A stretch of 64,000 nucleotides of DNA from Cristatella mucedo (GCA_009760855.2 WPIO01000009.1:897001-961000); one strand, 5' to 3'; positions 1-11,860 are shown, counted from the stretch's first letter. Numbers and translations are program-made. The notes: generated by a model not told the origin, from the letters alone.

Positions 1-527
1 TCTGCTCGACCAAAACTATTGTTATAAACAAAGCACGATTCCTAGGCTACAATCGTACGGGCTTAACCTAAGAAGGGGCTGCATATTTGCCGAAGAAACC
101 TACCACTGAGGGCAAGAAGAATCTTCCATCGGCTTAGGGAAGATGAGCTAAAGGGATCCCATCAAACACCTTTCTACGTGCCTCGAGTGAATGTTTTTGA
201 CCTAGGCCTTCGGTTTTGGCGCTCGCACCGTGAACTTAAGGATTTTGGTGCAAAATATCTTTACGTATGCCAGTACTGTCCTTTGATTTTTTTATCACTA
301 CATAAATACAAGTAATATTCACTATGCGGTTTTGTTTTTGACGAATGCTTTGACTAAAGATCACCAACTTGAGTGATTCTACGGTCACGATATTTATTCT
401 TTAAAGAGTCCTGCTTTATAGGTCTCCTGACATCAAAAAACGCATCTTGACATAGCAGTTGAGCACTCGAGTTGACCCACGGATATGTTAGTACAGCAGT
501 CTTAGAACTGAGTTATACGGGTGTTAC

Positions 528-749
528 CATAAGTCATCCACAAGATTTCACTGACTGTGAGACTGCCTCCAAAATCCTCAGTCCAAAGAAAACCTTCTTC
601 GTTGTTGGCAGAGACTTCTTTGCTTGGCGGTCCGTCAACGTAGTGCAAGTCTAGTCTAATAAGTCCGTCGCCTTTAAAAAGTACTCGCCTCAACAGCTCG
701 GAGGTGACCTTATTAAGGCGACAAGATGGCTCTACAAAACACATTGCAG
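528..749 (-). CDS. BIRC6-like gene 2, internal exon (gene runs off left edge)
   Basis: This is the copy A counterpart of the exon at 46941-47162, with the same length (222 nt) and the same splice phases. The minus strand shows an acceptor (GAGCAG) before the exon and a donor (GGTAAC) after it, both conserved between copies. The frame is open and includes the core LLRRVLFKGDGLIRLDLH and the stretch GFLWTEDFGGSLTVSEIL. The next exon would be expected about 840 nt further along the minus strand, which lies beyond position 1. About a quarter to a third of residues differ from the other copy. A hand count gives a replacement-to-silent ratio near one, so this copy may be decaying although it has no stop or frameshift here. 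Confidence 0.7.
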
Positions 750-2029
750 CTGCTCAAAGATCGCCGGCCCCATTGCAATCGACGCCAGCGCTGCGAATCA
801 ACGCAGGTTAAGATTACTGGCGAGGCACAGAATTTATTGAAAGCTGTCATTGATAAACACGGCGAATTTATATGCAACATAAATTATTTCGACATTTTAA
901 AATCAGTGACGAAATTATTCTGCCCATATGAATAATATACTTCAATCTTGTCGTTGATTTCAAACTATGCAGAAACTGGCTCTTATAACTCTAATCGCGT
1001 ACCTGCATTGGCAGCCTAACAGTCAGTGTGTCGATTCCTAGATTGTCACACACTCTTAATTCGCTTCAAACTCTTTCGCCGACCTTCATTTCTGAAATTC
1101 TTCGTACTTTGGCTTCCGATCATACCAATGCTCAAGTATCTGCTGTCGGCCTTTAGTGAACCTCAAATCAATTTGAATCACTGCAGTCATGTAATTTGCT
1201 TCCTTAGCCTGGTATTGACTCCTCACTTCAATTGCGACTGACAATTTAAAAAAAAGAAGCTACAACCCACCTGTTTCTCCAAACCTGTGCACCATCGTTG
1301 AGACTTGCTTTTACTTACGCATGAATGCTGCTTCTTGGCATAGTATCATAAAATAATTGAGGTCGTTCTTTTTCAGGACATTAAGAGTGCTTAGGAAAGA
1401 TTTGGTTTTCTTAAGGTGGTATATAAACAACATATTACTATTAAAAGTACTAATTAATGAGTTTTGCTAGGAAATATTTGTATTCTATAAATCCCGACCC
1501 GGTTAGGTGCTTGAAAAATTAATAATGTCTTGCAAAAATAAATTAGTTCAAAAGATGCAAGGCAATTTTGTTGATCCGCACGCTTACATGATAGAAAACG
1601 TAAATTAGAAATTCGCTAGAAGAACGCATCTAGTGAGTTTCCGATCTAGGCATAAACTAATAAGAAATTAAAAGTGAACGTAAAGCTTAGAAACGAAAAG
1701 AAACGTTAAACTAAAGAAAAAGGTGGTTATATGTTTATAGCTACTTTAATAAAACACGCAGTACACTCAGTAATTTAAAGCACACAAATTCTGGTGACTT
1801 TTAATACCTTGTTTCCCGAAGAATGAGACGTACACCGAAAATAATCCCTAGCATGCCAATCATGCAGTGGGGAATGAAATGTAAAACGCTCTCGTCTCAT
1901 CTCTTTTGCCCAACTTCACCCTCAGATAATTTCACCATTTTCATTGCCACCCTGTCTCGTAAGTCTTCAATTATGATACAATAACACTTGACTAAATTGT
2001 CGATTATAGGGAATAATATTTTGACCCCC
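750..2029. other. Intron or spacer of gene 2, copy A
   Basis: This stretch between the exon at 528-749 and the frame at 3628-4383 aligns with 47163-49170 of copy B with many small indels. Copy B carries roughly 590 extra bases around 48411-48990. Short plus-strand frames at 828-935 and 1028-1245 also have counterparts in copy B and are treated in the findings. No exon with matching splice sites in both copies could be found on the minus strand. Confidence 0.5.
1028..1245 (+). pseudogene. Plus-strand frame, frameshifted counterpart of 47420-47653
   Basis: Read in the plus direction, codons from 1028 give a peptide similar to the open frame of copy B (shared elements SHTL, LSP, SE.LR.LAS and AVGL). 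The frame stops at a TAG near 1160. One extra base at that point relative to copy B (CCTTTAGTG against CCTTATTG) accounts for the break, and the homologous peptide continues in the next frame up to about 1241. No protein family is recognised. The frame could also be a chance open frame preserved only because the DNA is duplicated. Confidence 0.3.
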
Positions 2030-3250
2030 AGGCAAGATTAGTGCTAAAAAAAAGAGCCATACTGGAGTACAAGAAAGGAATCGTGGGGAACTCCCACGGC
2101 AACAGTTGGAAGACTTTCTGTAAAAAGAAGAAGTTAGATCTCAGAAAGGTCTCAAAAGGAGAACAAAGTACGGTTACCTTAGTCAACAGACAGATAAGGA
2201 TAATGCTGAGAAGCGCAAGTGTTGATCAGGCCAGCAACCATTTTTTCCTGAGCTGGAAGCCATCATCAGCGAATAGATTGCTGACAGAAGACCAAACGCT
2301 CTGGTTGTGGGCAACGCCAATATTAAATAATTTGCCCTTGCAATGGCACCACAGATAGAAAATTCACAGAATAATTCAAAGCATCACAACACTGGGTCGA
2401 TGGCATCCTTCAGCATTATGACCTGTATATAAGACGATTAAACAAAACTGTACAAGCTGGAAGACAAATAGGTTGTTAAACTGACACTTGCACTTAAGCT
2501 CTTTGCTGTTAGCATACAGTTTACCTATGATAGCTGAACATGAGGTTCGTTCATGATCTTGCTGTGGTTTACGTATTTGAAAGCACTTCCTATGCATGCT
2601 TCCCGGTGAACATTGCATATCCGACTTTGCTCATTTAGTTTTCACTCCAACCTAACCTCAATTCGTTTGATTGCCACACATTTACTTTGTATGTTACCAA
2701 ATCCTTGGACACAACTTCGACTAAAATAAAGATCGGTTTGGTTCGACACGATTGCTTTTGAAAAGGCTAAAAGCCACTAGTGTTTTCATACCTTTGCATG
2801 GTCAGAATTAGTCGTCCTTTTTGCTTACACGTGCTGAAACTTTCGCGATAGCATTAATCGATTGGATTGATTTTTCAGTCAATATAATTACATACAACAA
2901 GATCTGGCTCTCTTTGAGGGTGCTAATTACTTTTTGTTAATCATTATTACAATCAATGAAGCAAGGCAAAAAGAAAACTGCCTTCTTGGCGCGTAGAAAT
3001 AATCTGAGCAAGTGCCTGCACAATAAATAAATATTTGTTCAACGTTTAATCGTGAACCCCAGATATTTGTTGGGATACTTTCCTGGCTAAAATACATTGT
3101 GTAGAATAAAATTAAGCACGAGGAGCACACAGATCATAACTTCATTGTGAGTAAACACAACTAATTATTTGATCGTGCTTTCTTTGCAGCAAATGCGAAG
3201 TGCCTAGAAATAAATCGAGTTATCTGGGGCACTAGAACAAATACTTTTTG
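2030..3250. other. About 1.2-kb block present only in copy A
   Basis: Copy B passes directly from its counterpart of about 2020 to that of about 3255 (49125-49170), so this block is an insertion in A or a deletion in B. It is flanked by related short sequences (ACCCCCAGGCAAGATTA near 2022 and ACCCCCTGGCTTAGTTTA near 3252), which could be a degraded target duplication or a deletion endpoint. It contains a plus frame at 2041-2358 and a minus frame at 2376-2618, neither recognisable. I see no LINE or SINE motif in it. Confidence 0.4.
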
Positions 3251-3423
3251 TAACCCCCTGGCTTAGTTTACTAATATGTCAGCTAATTATGCCAACAATC
3301 CCACAGGCAGCACATCGTACAGCGAAATACAATCACAATTACAGCAGCGATTATCATTACCCTACTGCCTTTAAACAGCTATGCATTGAAAGGCTTGATT
3401 AGTGACATGCATATCATTGATGT

Positions 3424-3537
3424 AGCACCATAAGAGAGCCTAATCTCTATGCCGGCTCTCCTCACATATTACTAGGCTTGAGCGCATGACCTCTGCCATC
3501 GAAGGCGAATGCACTTAACCGTGTAACCAAACCAGGG
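3424..3537 (-). mobile_element. tRNA-derived SINE (family I), copy A
   Basis: On the minus strand the element starts with a tRNA-like head (CCTGGTTTGGTTACACGGTTAAG, a degenerate A box) and a degenerate B-box region. It continues to the shared tail with the AGAGATTAGGCTCTCTTATGG hairpin part. The orthologous insertion is at 49306-49425, so it was inserted before the segmental duplication. Confidence 0.65.
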
Positions 3538-3627
3538 CGGTGAAGCGAGTCAGTAACGAGAGGTACGGACAAGATTCATCAACATTGACGTATTAATTTT
3601 CTGACGCTCATTCGAAGGCATTCACGA

Positions 3628-4383
3628 CTATGCAGACCTATATGAGTCCTTGTACTGCTTGCGAGCTTTAGAACAAAGTTCCACGCTCACGCAGTCTGGT
3701 AAAGCATCAAACGGGATTTTAGCCATACCAAAATTGACCTCTTCTTGCAGCACCCGATGCATCGCCACCGAGAAAGCTTTCTCATTCTCTTCATGACTTT
3801 CCGTCAGCACCGTGAACAGTGACAACAAGTTTCTCTCCAGTGGGCTAACGTAGTTCTTGAATCGGCGACCTGTCTTGCCATCCATTTTCTCTGCTTCAAA
3901 GCTTATTTCAATGAGCTGTCTCGTCAACTGATTCCATAATGTGGGTCCACCTCCTTCGGAGGAGCCCAACCAATCTTTAACAGCTGTTGAAGTCCAGGCT
4001 GCATTATAGAGTGACTCGGCCAAAGATGCCGCTCGCTCGACAACTGGCTTAATGACGGCTGCATGAGAACAAAGCAGAACGATCAAGCTTTATCAAGCAC
4101 GTTTTTTCGCATTAAGTCAAACGCTTTCAAGAAAGCCATTTAAAAAAATAGACAAATAAATACAATAAAAAATAAAACCACGTAAAAATACCAGAATCGC
4201 GTATCTCCTCAATGAATCCGTTCTTTAAATAGCACTAATATATGAATTTCTGCATATGTACTTACTAGGAGCACTTTCTCCCTTGATCTGACCGGTTTTC
4301 TCTAGAAAATAAGTTCTCAGTGTCATGCACTGGTCTTGCAACGATCGCAGATTCTCCTTCGATGTTTCGAGACTCGGCTCCAT
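3628..4383 (-). CDS. Unrecognised two-exon frame, copy A (182 aa), join 4383-4266, 4058-3628
   Basis: The minus strand has an ATG at 4383-4381 with an in-frame TGA just upstream, then 118 nt ending in CCTA before a strong donor (GTAAGTAC). The second exon follows a good acceptor (TTCTCATGCAG) and runs to a TAG at 3628. Joined, they encode 182 residues, helix-rich and hydrophilic, with no signal peptide or membrane segment. I recognise no domain. Copy B has identical exon lengths and nine differences in the 142 residues of exon 2; its stop is TAA instead of TAG, so termination is kept despite a change in the stop codon. It lies just upstream of BIRC6-like exons on the same strand in both copies, so it may be the 5' end of that gene, with the last codons being intron read-through, or an independent gene. 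A donor candidate inside exon 2 (TGC|GTGAGC) would support the first reading. Confidence 0.6.
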
Positions 4384-6209
4384 TCTTCACCACTTACAAA
4401 ACCAATTGCACCTAATGCCAAAAGTATCAAGTTATTGAAAGCAGCAGATTAACTTGCATCTAAGGTAAAACACAGTTCGACTAATAATCATAATTAATGT
4501 ACCGTGAAAACTTGCCATCGTATATAACCGAATAGACAGCTCACTAGGATATCCAGATACGACTGAAAAAAAACTTAATAGTTACAGACAATCGTAGAAT
4601 TTACGTGATTAACCAACTAGCATTTTATTTCCAAAATATGCCAAGTTCCTACAAATAAATATGGCTCTCTTGAAGTTTTGTGTAAGTTTTCTTGTGATTC
4701 TACTTTTACCATTTAACCTATAGACTACAGCCTTCACAACGAGGCTGGAATTCCGTCATAGATTGTGTATGCAAGACAGGGTACCCGGGAAATTAAAAAT
4801 GCATCTGCAGTGATTTATAGTAAAACTTTCTATAGCAGTTTTATATTTTCAGACGTACGCATTTGCTAGCACGCTCCAATATAGATAGGGCACGGTTTTC
4901 CAAACGGCTATCTGTCATATAAAATATACGACCAAGTAACGAGCAGCTGTCGCGGAGGAATACGTATTTATGCAGCCCAGTTTTACAGTTGCTGTATTCG
5001 TTAATGCTGTCTACGAGGAAGCTAAAATAGCTCAAAGACCAGTAGCCAGCTTCCTTACATATGAGAAAGCAAAAAACCTCGAATATTTAGTCGCCAAAGA
5101 CCCCCAAAAGTTCTGATAAAGTCGTCTAGCGAATTGAATGGTATTTATTCGAAATAAGGCTCATGCGTATATCTTGAGAGGCTAAGTTTAATTTCCATTA
5201 GCCTAAACCACGGAATATACAACATCAAGATTTTTTCCTTAGCCTCAGCCATGCTGCGGTCAACCCAACCGATTGGGTAGCATGGAAGTAGATTACACCC
5301 GACCTTTTTCCAAAAGCTGCGGTCTTTTTGTTGCACCTCCACCCTGTCTAGTTTAACTTAAATACAAATTATATTTCGGCACGCCAGAATAAACTACTCG
5401 CGCTAATAGGGGTGTTAAGAGAGCAAAGTTCCCACATGCTTAGTGAAACGAGTCGAATCCTAAGGCGAGCTTTACTTGAATAAACAAGTTCTTGTCCGCT
5501 CCCTCCGTCTCATATTTTCTCAGGTCACTCATTGCAGTGTGAGCTTTTTCAATTGTCTCCATATAATTATATGCCGTGTATTTCCACGGAGTGTCGATAA
5601 AGAAATACATGCTGCTTTATCGTGCTTTTGGCGAAGTGTCAAATTAAGAAAAACCGACATTTGCATAATGACGGAGCGGCAGACCTTTGTGGGTACCTTT
5701 AATAGCAACCTATAAGTCAGTGCACGAAATGAAATTTTCCTAATGATAAATCTTCAGACTGCAGTAATACCTTTAAGCGACGTGAGAGAAAAAGAAAGTG
5801 TACATTTGGTTCCGCAAACAAAATACAGTTGGTTCCCGGGTTACGAACCCAATCTATTCTTGGACGGAATTCGTAATCCGGATTGGGATTTCAAATACTC
5901 TAATAAGATGAATTTTAATTTGTTCCCAGACCCTACGAAAAAGTGTCCATACATTAATATATTAGGAAAAACACACATACTTACGAACGCTGACTCTGCT
6001 CTTCACTGGTCGCGGAAGTTTTGCCCTACACTCAACCAACCCTTGTGGTGCAATGACGTCGTTAGCACTTTCGATGCTGAATTTAGCACTAAATAAATTT
6101 TCATGAATTCTTTCGTCTTGCCGTGCTTTTTCAAAAAGGTTCCTACAGCAGAATTATTTAGCGGCTTTATTAAGCCCCGTATATATTTAGAACAAAATAT
6201 ATGTAATAC

Positions 6210-6249
<40 letters not shown>

Positions 6250-7250
6250 TTCTATATTATATATATATATATTATCATTATGTAGTGTATCCAAGTTAGT
6301 ATATTTACAACAAAACTATTGGCTTCGGTGAGTAACCCGGAGCCGGAATCGTAACCTGACTGATTTTCCCCATGAACTCGGGTGCCCGTCTCCAAAATGG
6401 TTCTTTTACCGAGGCGTTCGTAACTGAGAGCCCAACGATGTAACTTGGTACCAAATTTGACATTTGTGAGGGGTTTTAAGCCCAAGCGCTTCACGAATCT
6501 TGAGAATAGTGCATTTTAATGCAAACACTATTATTCTTGAGATCTCCGGCTACCTTTTTGGAGTTTGACCGTTGCCGGTCATGTAGAGGTGCTAATAAGC
6601 AAGCAACTTTTCGGCTTTGCCAGCCCCTGATCCGATTGAATGGTCTCTTAATTTGTTGGCATTTAAGTGTATGTTTAGTGTAATGCTAGTTTGAGTAAAT
6701 CTTTTATAAAATATCAGGTTAACTTGTCTAAATCTGTAAACAATCATGGGAAACGCCGTCTTTTGTAATGAAAGCAAACCTGATTACTGGCTTACAAAGC
6801 TGATGAGCCAGACCTATTAAATCAATCTTGCGATCTTGCAATGCAGTTTTTTTTCAATGTTTCGAACTCTTTAAAGTTGAAAAATGACTAAAGCATTCAA
6901 ATCAAATTAAGGTTCAGTTACATGATAATGTTAATAAAATCTATTTTTAATGCACAATGCAGTGTTTAATTTGAATTATGAGAGTGCACAAAGTAGCTAA
7001 TATGCAGATTTGTTGAATATCTTTACAGACATGCTTATCAAACAATAATTCTACATGTACACAAGGCGTGAAAAAGACACGTCGATAGCACGTCGTCAGC
7101 GATTTGTGTTAATGGACTCATTCATATTCAAAATCTTAAAGACTGTCTCTTGTTTAGAGTTTCATCAACCGTCACCATTAGGTTACCATTAGGTTTAAAG
7201 CTCTCCGAGCTATTTTTAAGCACATGCGTACTTACACTGTCTGCTATGCA
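4384..7250. other. Upstream region of gene 2, copy A
   Basis: This stretch is homologous to 50282-53330 but strongly diverged. If the ATG at 4383 is the true start, it would contain the promoter; no TATA box or initiator can be singled out. A plus frame of 117 codons at 5743-6096 is not kept in copy B and is probably chance. An AT microsatellite occupies 6208-6280. Confidence 0.4.
6208..6280. repeat. (AT)n microsatellite
   Basis: Runs of alternating AT, interrupted around 6241-6260, lie in duplication copy A. No equally long AT run appears at the matching place in copy B. Confidence 0.95.
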
Positions 7251-8790
7251 AGGTTTCAGGCTAAGTGTTTGCGCCCATCTATAATAATGAGTGGCGTCCT
7301 TCTCGAAGAGTTGGATCTGTTCCTATCCCCTTTCATCGCACTACAGGAAATGCAAGTTTACCAGCTACCACCTCGATACTGCATAGCACCTTAAAGCACT
7401 GCTGCCTCCTTGATACTTTCTGCCACTGGCGAACAAATCTCCTATCTGCCTTTTGAAGGTCATGCGAACGGTCATAGTTTGAACCGAATCCGAAAAACCT
7501 ATCCAACAGCAATCTCATTGCTGTAGTATACACGTATAAGTTAATAGTTTTATGATGCTCCGACACTAAAGAGAGTAATCGTTGACGATCATACTTTCTC
7601 ATTAAGCAGGTAGCTCACTACGTACACCCGGTTTTCTCTAGGTGGTTAGATAACAATGCTGGATGCTGGCTGAGCTTTGGTAGGTCATTTTTCCACTCTT
7701 CATCCAACCGATAGCCAGAAGCCTTGTCCACAGTTATTAAAGCTTGCTTGTACGCTCATGCTATTTCTCAATTGATCCGCTTCATTTTCAGAATATGTGA
7801 AGTGCATACGAATTTTAGCCATCTCAGGTTGCCACGCAAGTGCTTTAATTATACCATGTTGCTGCTACAAGCCATTAACGGTAATAGCATGCATCTTATA
7901 GATTAGACATTGTAAATATGGAATTTGTATTATATCATAAGAGTTATTACAGAGTCATTATAGTCACTTTATACATGCTGAAAGAAAGCTTTACAAAAGC
8001 TTTTTCACGCGTACAAGGAAGGATGTTGAAACTGCAAGGCGAGCTAAGTTGAGGTATCGCTGATTTTACCAAACCAATTTTTGAAATGTTAGCTGATACA
8101 TATTGGAAAACCTGAATTTCGAGCTGAAGTTGACATCTAGTAAAATTTTGCTTAGGAACATGATATAAACTTTATGCATATGCTCCAAGAGATGGTGGCA
8201 GAGCCGATTTTGGGTTTTATGCTTTTTATTTTCTGAGTAATATGATTTTTTCCTAAGCTAGTACTCAATTTGCGAAAGTTTACTCTCATCTAGTGCAACT
8301 ACCAGAAATAAAGGCTGAAAAAATGAGGAGACTTCAACATGGCAACAGGCAAAAGGCAAGCAAAATACTGTTGCCTGTCTTCTGCATGCACAAGAATATT
8401 TTAGTTTGCACTTATTGATTACGTCTGCAAGAGGACCACTATAAAACTGAAAAGAGTAAATCTAATTCAAGATCAGGCTGTACTACTGGTTTTTGACTTT
8501 TCAGAATTCCCTCTCAAAAATCAAAGTTCTTGCGAACATCGTATACGAAAACCGATACAGCTAAGACCTAGTTAAAGCGTCTCTGTTTATTGTTTGACCA
8601 TTATGTGTAAGAAAATAAGTTGCCTATTAAATTCAAACGCTTACTGCTTCCGGCTGAGTTATAATGTTCCTCGGCCTACCCCACCAGGCGGCCGGGCTTT
8701 AGGTTCAACGACAGCTAATTATAATCTGCCTTTTAGTTACCATTGTGCCTGCCTTTTACCATTAGTAATTAATGGGGATTTTTTTATATC
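7251..8790. other. No recognisable feature
   Basis: The short open frames here (for example 7265-7456 plus and 7333-7602 minus) overlap each other on opposite strands and show no known motif. I see no repeat family, tRNA-like promoter or LTR end. Confidence 0.5.
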
Positions 8791-8799
8791 GCAATAAGA

Positions 8800-8822
8800 A
8801 AAATAAATCTCTTTATAGGCCA

Positions 8823-8887
<65 letters not shown>

Positions 8888-9460
8888 TATCAAGGAACCA
8901 CGACCTAATGATTAGTAATGCCATGCACATAGTCAACAAGGACGACACGGTTACAGGTAAAACGCACATGGTCAGTAAGCAAAAATAATTACAAGCACCA
9001 CGCACAATGTCAGCATGCCCGCATAAGCACACGTAGGATGAGTCACAGAGGCCCACTCAATGCTGATATAAATCGTTGCATTTTTAGCCATTTCTAAAGT
9101 TAGGGTCTGTTGTGACGTCAGTCGGAAGTGAGCTCCATACTTTGGAAGCATACGAACTAATGCTCAGTCTCCAAATGATTTGAGGTTCGTACGATATGTA
9201 GCTAGATGGTTTGATGCAGAAAAGTGGTTGGTACGACGTCGAGCCTGGTGGGACTGATAGGTTGGCTAGAGCCAGAGACTACTGGAATCTAAAAGCGAGT
9301 GACAGAACCTGGAAGTCAATGCGGTGCTTGAATGGGTGCCAGTGCATGTCGGCAAGAAGCGCTGTGATGTGGTAACTGCAACGCCCGCGATAGAGAAGCC
9401 TTGCTGCAGAAATTTGTACCAACTGCAATCCCCTGATCGCCCACACTGGTAGATCAGCAA
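8800..9460 (-). mobile_element. LINE family 1 fragment with TA microsatellite inside
   Basis: The minus strand matches the 3' part of the L2/CR1-like family 1 seen at 54428-55085 and 56510-57225. Matches include the GTCAGCATGC and CACATAAGC-type 3' untranslated repeats and the region encoding DLHWLPVK-like sequence. The copy is old, with many indels. The expected 3' terminal hairpin is replaced by a (TA)n tract, with only the ATCTCTTTATAGGC part left near 8812. Confidence 0.7.
8824..8887. repeat. (TA)n microsatellite
   Basis: About 30 uninterrupted TA units sit within the 3' end of a LINE remnant. Confidence 0.97.
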
Positions 9461-10084
9461 GCAGTGATCTTTAGCCTCGTACAGGTATGGACGAAAATGT
9501 CCCAGGTTTTTAATAATGGTTAACACTAATTTTCTCGTGACGCAGTAATTCCTCTCAGGACAACTGAGACCTTAATGAATGAAGCCACCACTTGCTTCTG
9601 CCGATCCTTAGACTGGGACAGCACCCCAGGGGGCTGGCGTCGCAGTACAATACAGTAGGGAACAGGTAGGTTCGTCAAATTCAGGACAGGCACCGTTGCC
9701 AAGGCTTTTTCAATTGTTAAAATATGGCGTCAGCTGTTGCCGACCATTCTAACCTTGCACCAATTTCCGCAAGGTAATTGAGGGATGCAGCTATGAAAGC
9801 AAGGGACTGACCTCGGCCTTTGCTCTTACGGGGCCGGATTCTTGGCTAGGCAGCGCCTAGCTCGATAAATCAAATGTCAGTACATCCGTGTACACTAAGG
9901 TGCATGAGGGGAGATGCTTCCTCGCATCTGCAACGGTCCTATGTGTGGATGCGTCGTCCAACTGCCACAGAAGTTGCACTCTTACCTTGGTAGCTCACGA
10001 GTTTGACAGCCAAAAACCGCGATTAAAAAAGCTATTACTGCATAGCGCTTTAACATGCTAATCTAAAATGTTCTCTCGGATATA
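9461..10084. other. No recognisable feature
   Basis: This stretch lies between two LINE fragments of opposite orientation. The sequence is unique within the window as far as can be judged by eye. Confidence 0.4.
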
Positions 10085-10735
10085 AGATGAAATCCAGTTC
10101 AAGTACTGTGGTCACTCCTACCGAGCTAGTGGGTCGTTTTTCTCTCTCTGGGCATTGTCCTTGTGCAGTGGGACAGAAGTGTGCTTTGCCGCTCCGTGCT
10201 AGGTCCAGTTCTTCTCACGGTATATCTTCACTCTCTCTTTCCGATGTGATTGCCAAGCAAAATCTAGGCTTTCACTTCTATGTGGATGAAACTCAGTTGT
10301 ACCTTTGTTTTCATCTTTCCTGGCATTCGAGCGGGTCGAATTCTCTCAACTTCCACGGTGCATGTATTGATGACATCCGCACATGTATGGCGGCAAATTT
10401 TCTAAAACTAATTGATGATAAAACTGACTTGCAAGTTATGGGCAAGTCAAATGTGATTCATAAATTTAAAATGCGAACGCTCAAAATCAGCTCTGCCAGC
10501 ATATCTCCTGTTGAATCTGCACGAAATGTAGTTGTCATGTTCCAAAGTGACCTTTCGTTGAACGACCATATCAGCTCAGCAGTCAAGTCTTCCTACTTTC
10601 ATAGCTACATAACATCGCTAAAACTCGGGCTTGTTTAGACAGGGATACCATATTTAAGTTGGCCCATGCATTTGTGACATCTGGTCTTTACTTCTGTAAC
10701 TCATGGCTTGCTGGCCTACCGGCAGGTGCAATAAC
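10085..10735 (+). mobile_element. LINE family 1 fragment, reverse transcriptase C-terminal part
   Basis: A 183-codon open frame (10087-10638) matches other family 1 copies in DDIRTCMAANFLKL, DDKTDLQVMGKSNVIHK, SPVESARN and FQSDLSLNDHISS. The catalytic box reads FYVDETQLYL where an active enzyme has F/YADD, so this copy is dead. Homology continues past the stop to about 10730 (AFVTS and CNS.LAGLPA equivalents) and then meets an oppositely oriented copy. Confidence 0.85.
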
Positions 10736-10739
10736 AATA

Positions 10740-11860
10740 ATAATAATAATAATGCACTTCATAAAGCACCCTCATAGAACACAATCTTTTTCTGGGCGCT
10801 TTAAATTTCCTGCAAAGGGAAATGCAATTGAATGGTGAGTAATATCATGCTTGATAAACAAACAAAATGAATAACATGGTTAGGGGTGATGAGTGTTAAG
10901 GGTCTCGAGGTTTCACGATTCACAGGTTTTTTTAGAGGAGGAGGTGGGCACACACTGTAGATTGAATGAGATCTGCACGTGGTTAGATGAAAGTAGGATT
11001 TGGTAATAATTGGTGATGACAAAGTGCAGTTGTAGGAGAAAATCTGGTTGAGTGTGTGACCCATGATGTGAGTAGCGCCATGCACATGAGCCACAAGAGA
11101 CAATTAGTCAGTCAATGCACGAAATTCGGTGCTGAAAGCATCAGATAAGTTATCAAAGTGACCGTTGAAATCACCCATAACAAGGAAGGATCGATTTATT
11201 GCACACAGAATCAAAATGAGATGGGAGAAATCTGAGATAAAGGAGTATTTTGTAACTGGTCGGTGATAGACTACTGCCACTGTCGGTAGTTTGTTTTCGG
11301 ATGAGACCAAGACAATTGATTCAAAAGACTGCTTCGAGGGACCTGCACATGGCTTGTAGTTGAATTTGGAGCACACGATAATAGCAACTCCACCTTCAGT
11401 TTGGATTGATCTAGGGGTGTGAAAGAATGAGAAATCAGATGGGGTAGCGTCTTTAATTGTCAGGCAGTTGATCGATTTTAGCTAAGTTTCAGCTAGGGTG
11501 AGAAGGTCGATACCATTTTCAAAAATAAAGTCGCTTATTGCCAGACGTTTATTGCATATTGAGCGAGATTCCAGAGGCAAGCGTTAAGTCTGGCCGATGG
11601 AGTTACAACAGGCCTGATGACCACTAAGTTAGAGAGATTTACAGTGACGCATGTGGGGCGGCATGCTGAGCGGTTCGAGACAATACTAGGAATACCAAAC
11701 GAGAGGGTACTCAGCTCGCAGTTCCTGCCCAACGAGCGGCGTCTGACCTGGCGGTTTCGGCCACCGAGGCGGCTACTGGGTGCTTTTCTTTTGTTAATGC
11801 ATAGTTCATAAATCATAGCCACAACAATAATATCTAGGAATGCATTTGATCTACGATGAC
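10740..11860 (-). mobile_element. LINE family 1 copy with internal deletion: endonuclease joined to 3' end
   Basis: On the minus strand, 11822-11535 and 11480-11104 encode an APE-type endonuclease. It includes a degenerate CLWNLAQYAIN start, DLLTLAET followed by a stop where Trp is expected, a VAVVYHRP segment and the catalytic-core motif MGDFNGHFD. The frame then gives GATHIMGHTLN, a typical C-terminal endonuclease segment. Instead of reverse transcriptase, the sequence passes directly into the family 3' untranslated region (10900-10740) with the hairpin GGCGCTTT...AAAGCACC and a (TTA)n tail. Several stops and frameshifts make it inactive. Confidence 0.85.

Larger units (their letters stand above)
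1..7250. repeat. Segmental duplication, copy A
   Basis: This segment is homologous, in the same orientation, to about 46420-53330. Anchors seen by eye are 61-180 with 46479-46600, the exon at 528-749 with 46941-47162, 830-935 with 47250-47360, 1028-1245 with 47451-47653, 3290-4440 with 49190-50345, and 6600-7100 with 52730-53230. The offset drifts between about 45,890 and 46,420 because of insertions and deletions. Similarity is very high over 3290-4440 and much lower elsewhere. The left boundary is not visible and homology fades around 7250. The segment carries the 5' exons of a second minus-strand gene copy whose remaining exons lie left of the window. Confidence 0.85.

Noticed and set aside
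5743-6096. 117-codon plus frame in copy A
   Set aside because: The matching stretch of copy B (about 51480-51650) keeps only pieces of DNA similarity and no open frame.
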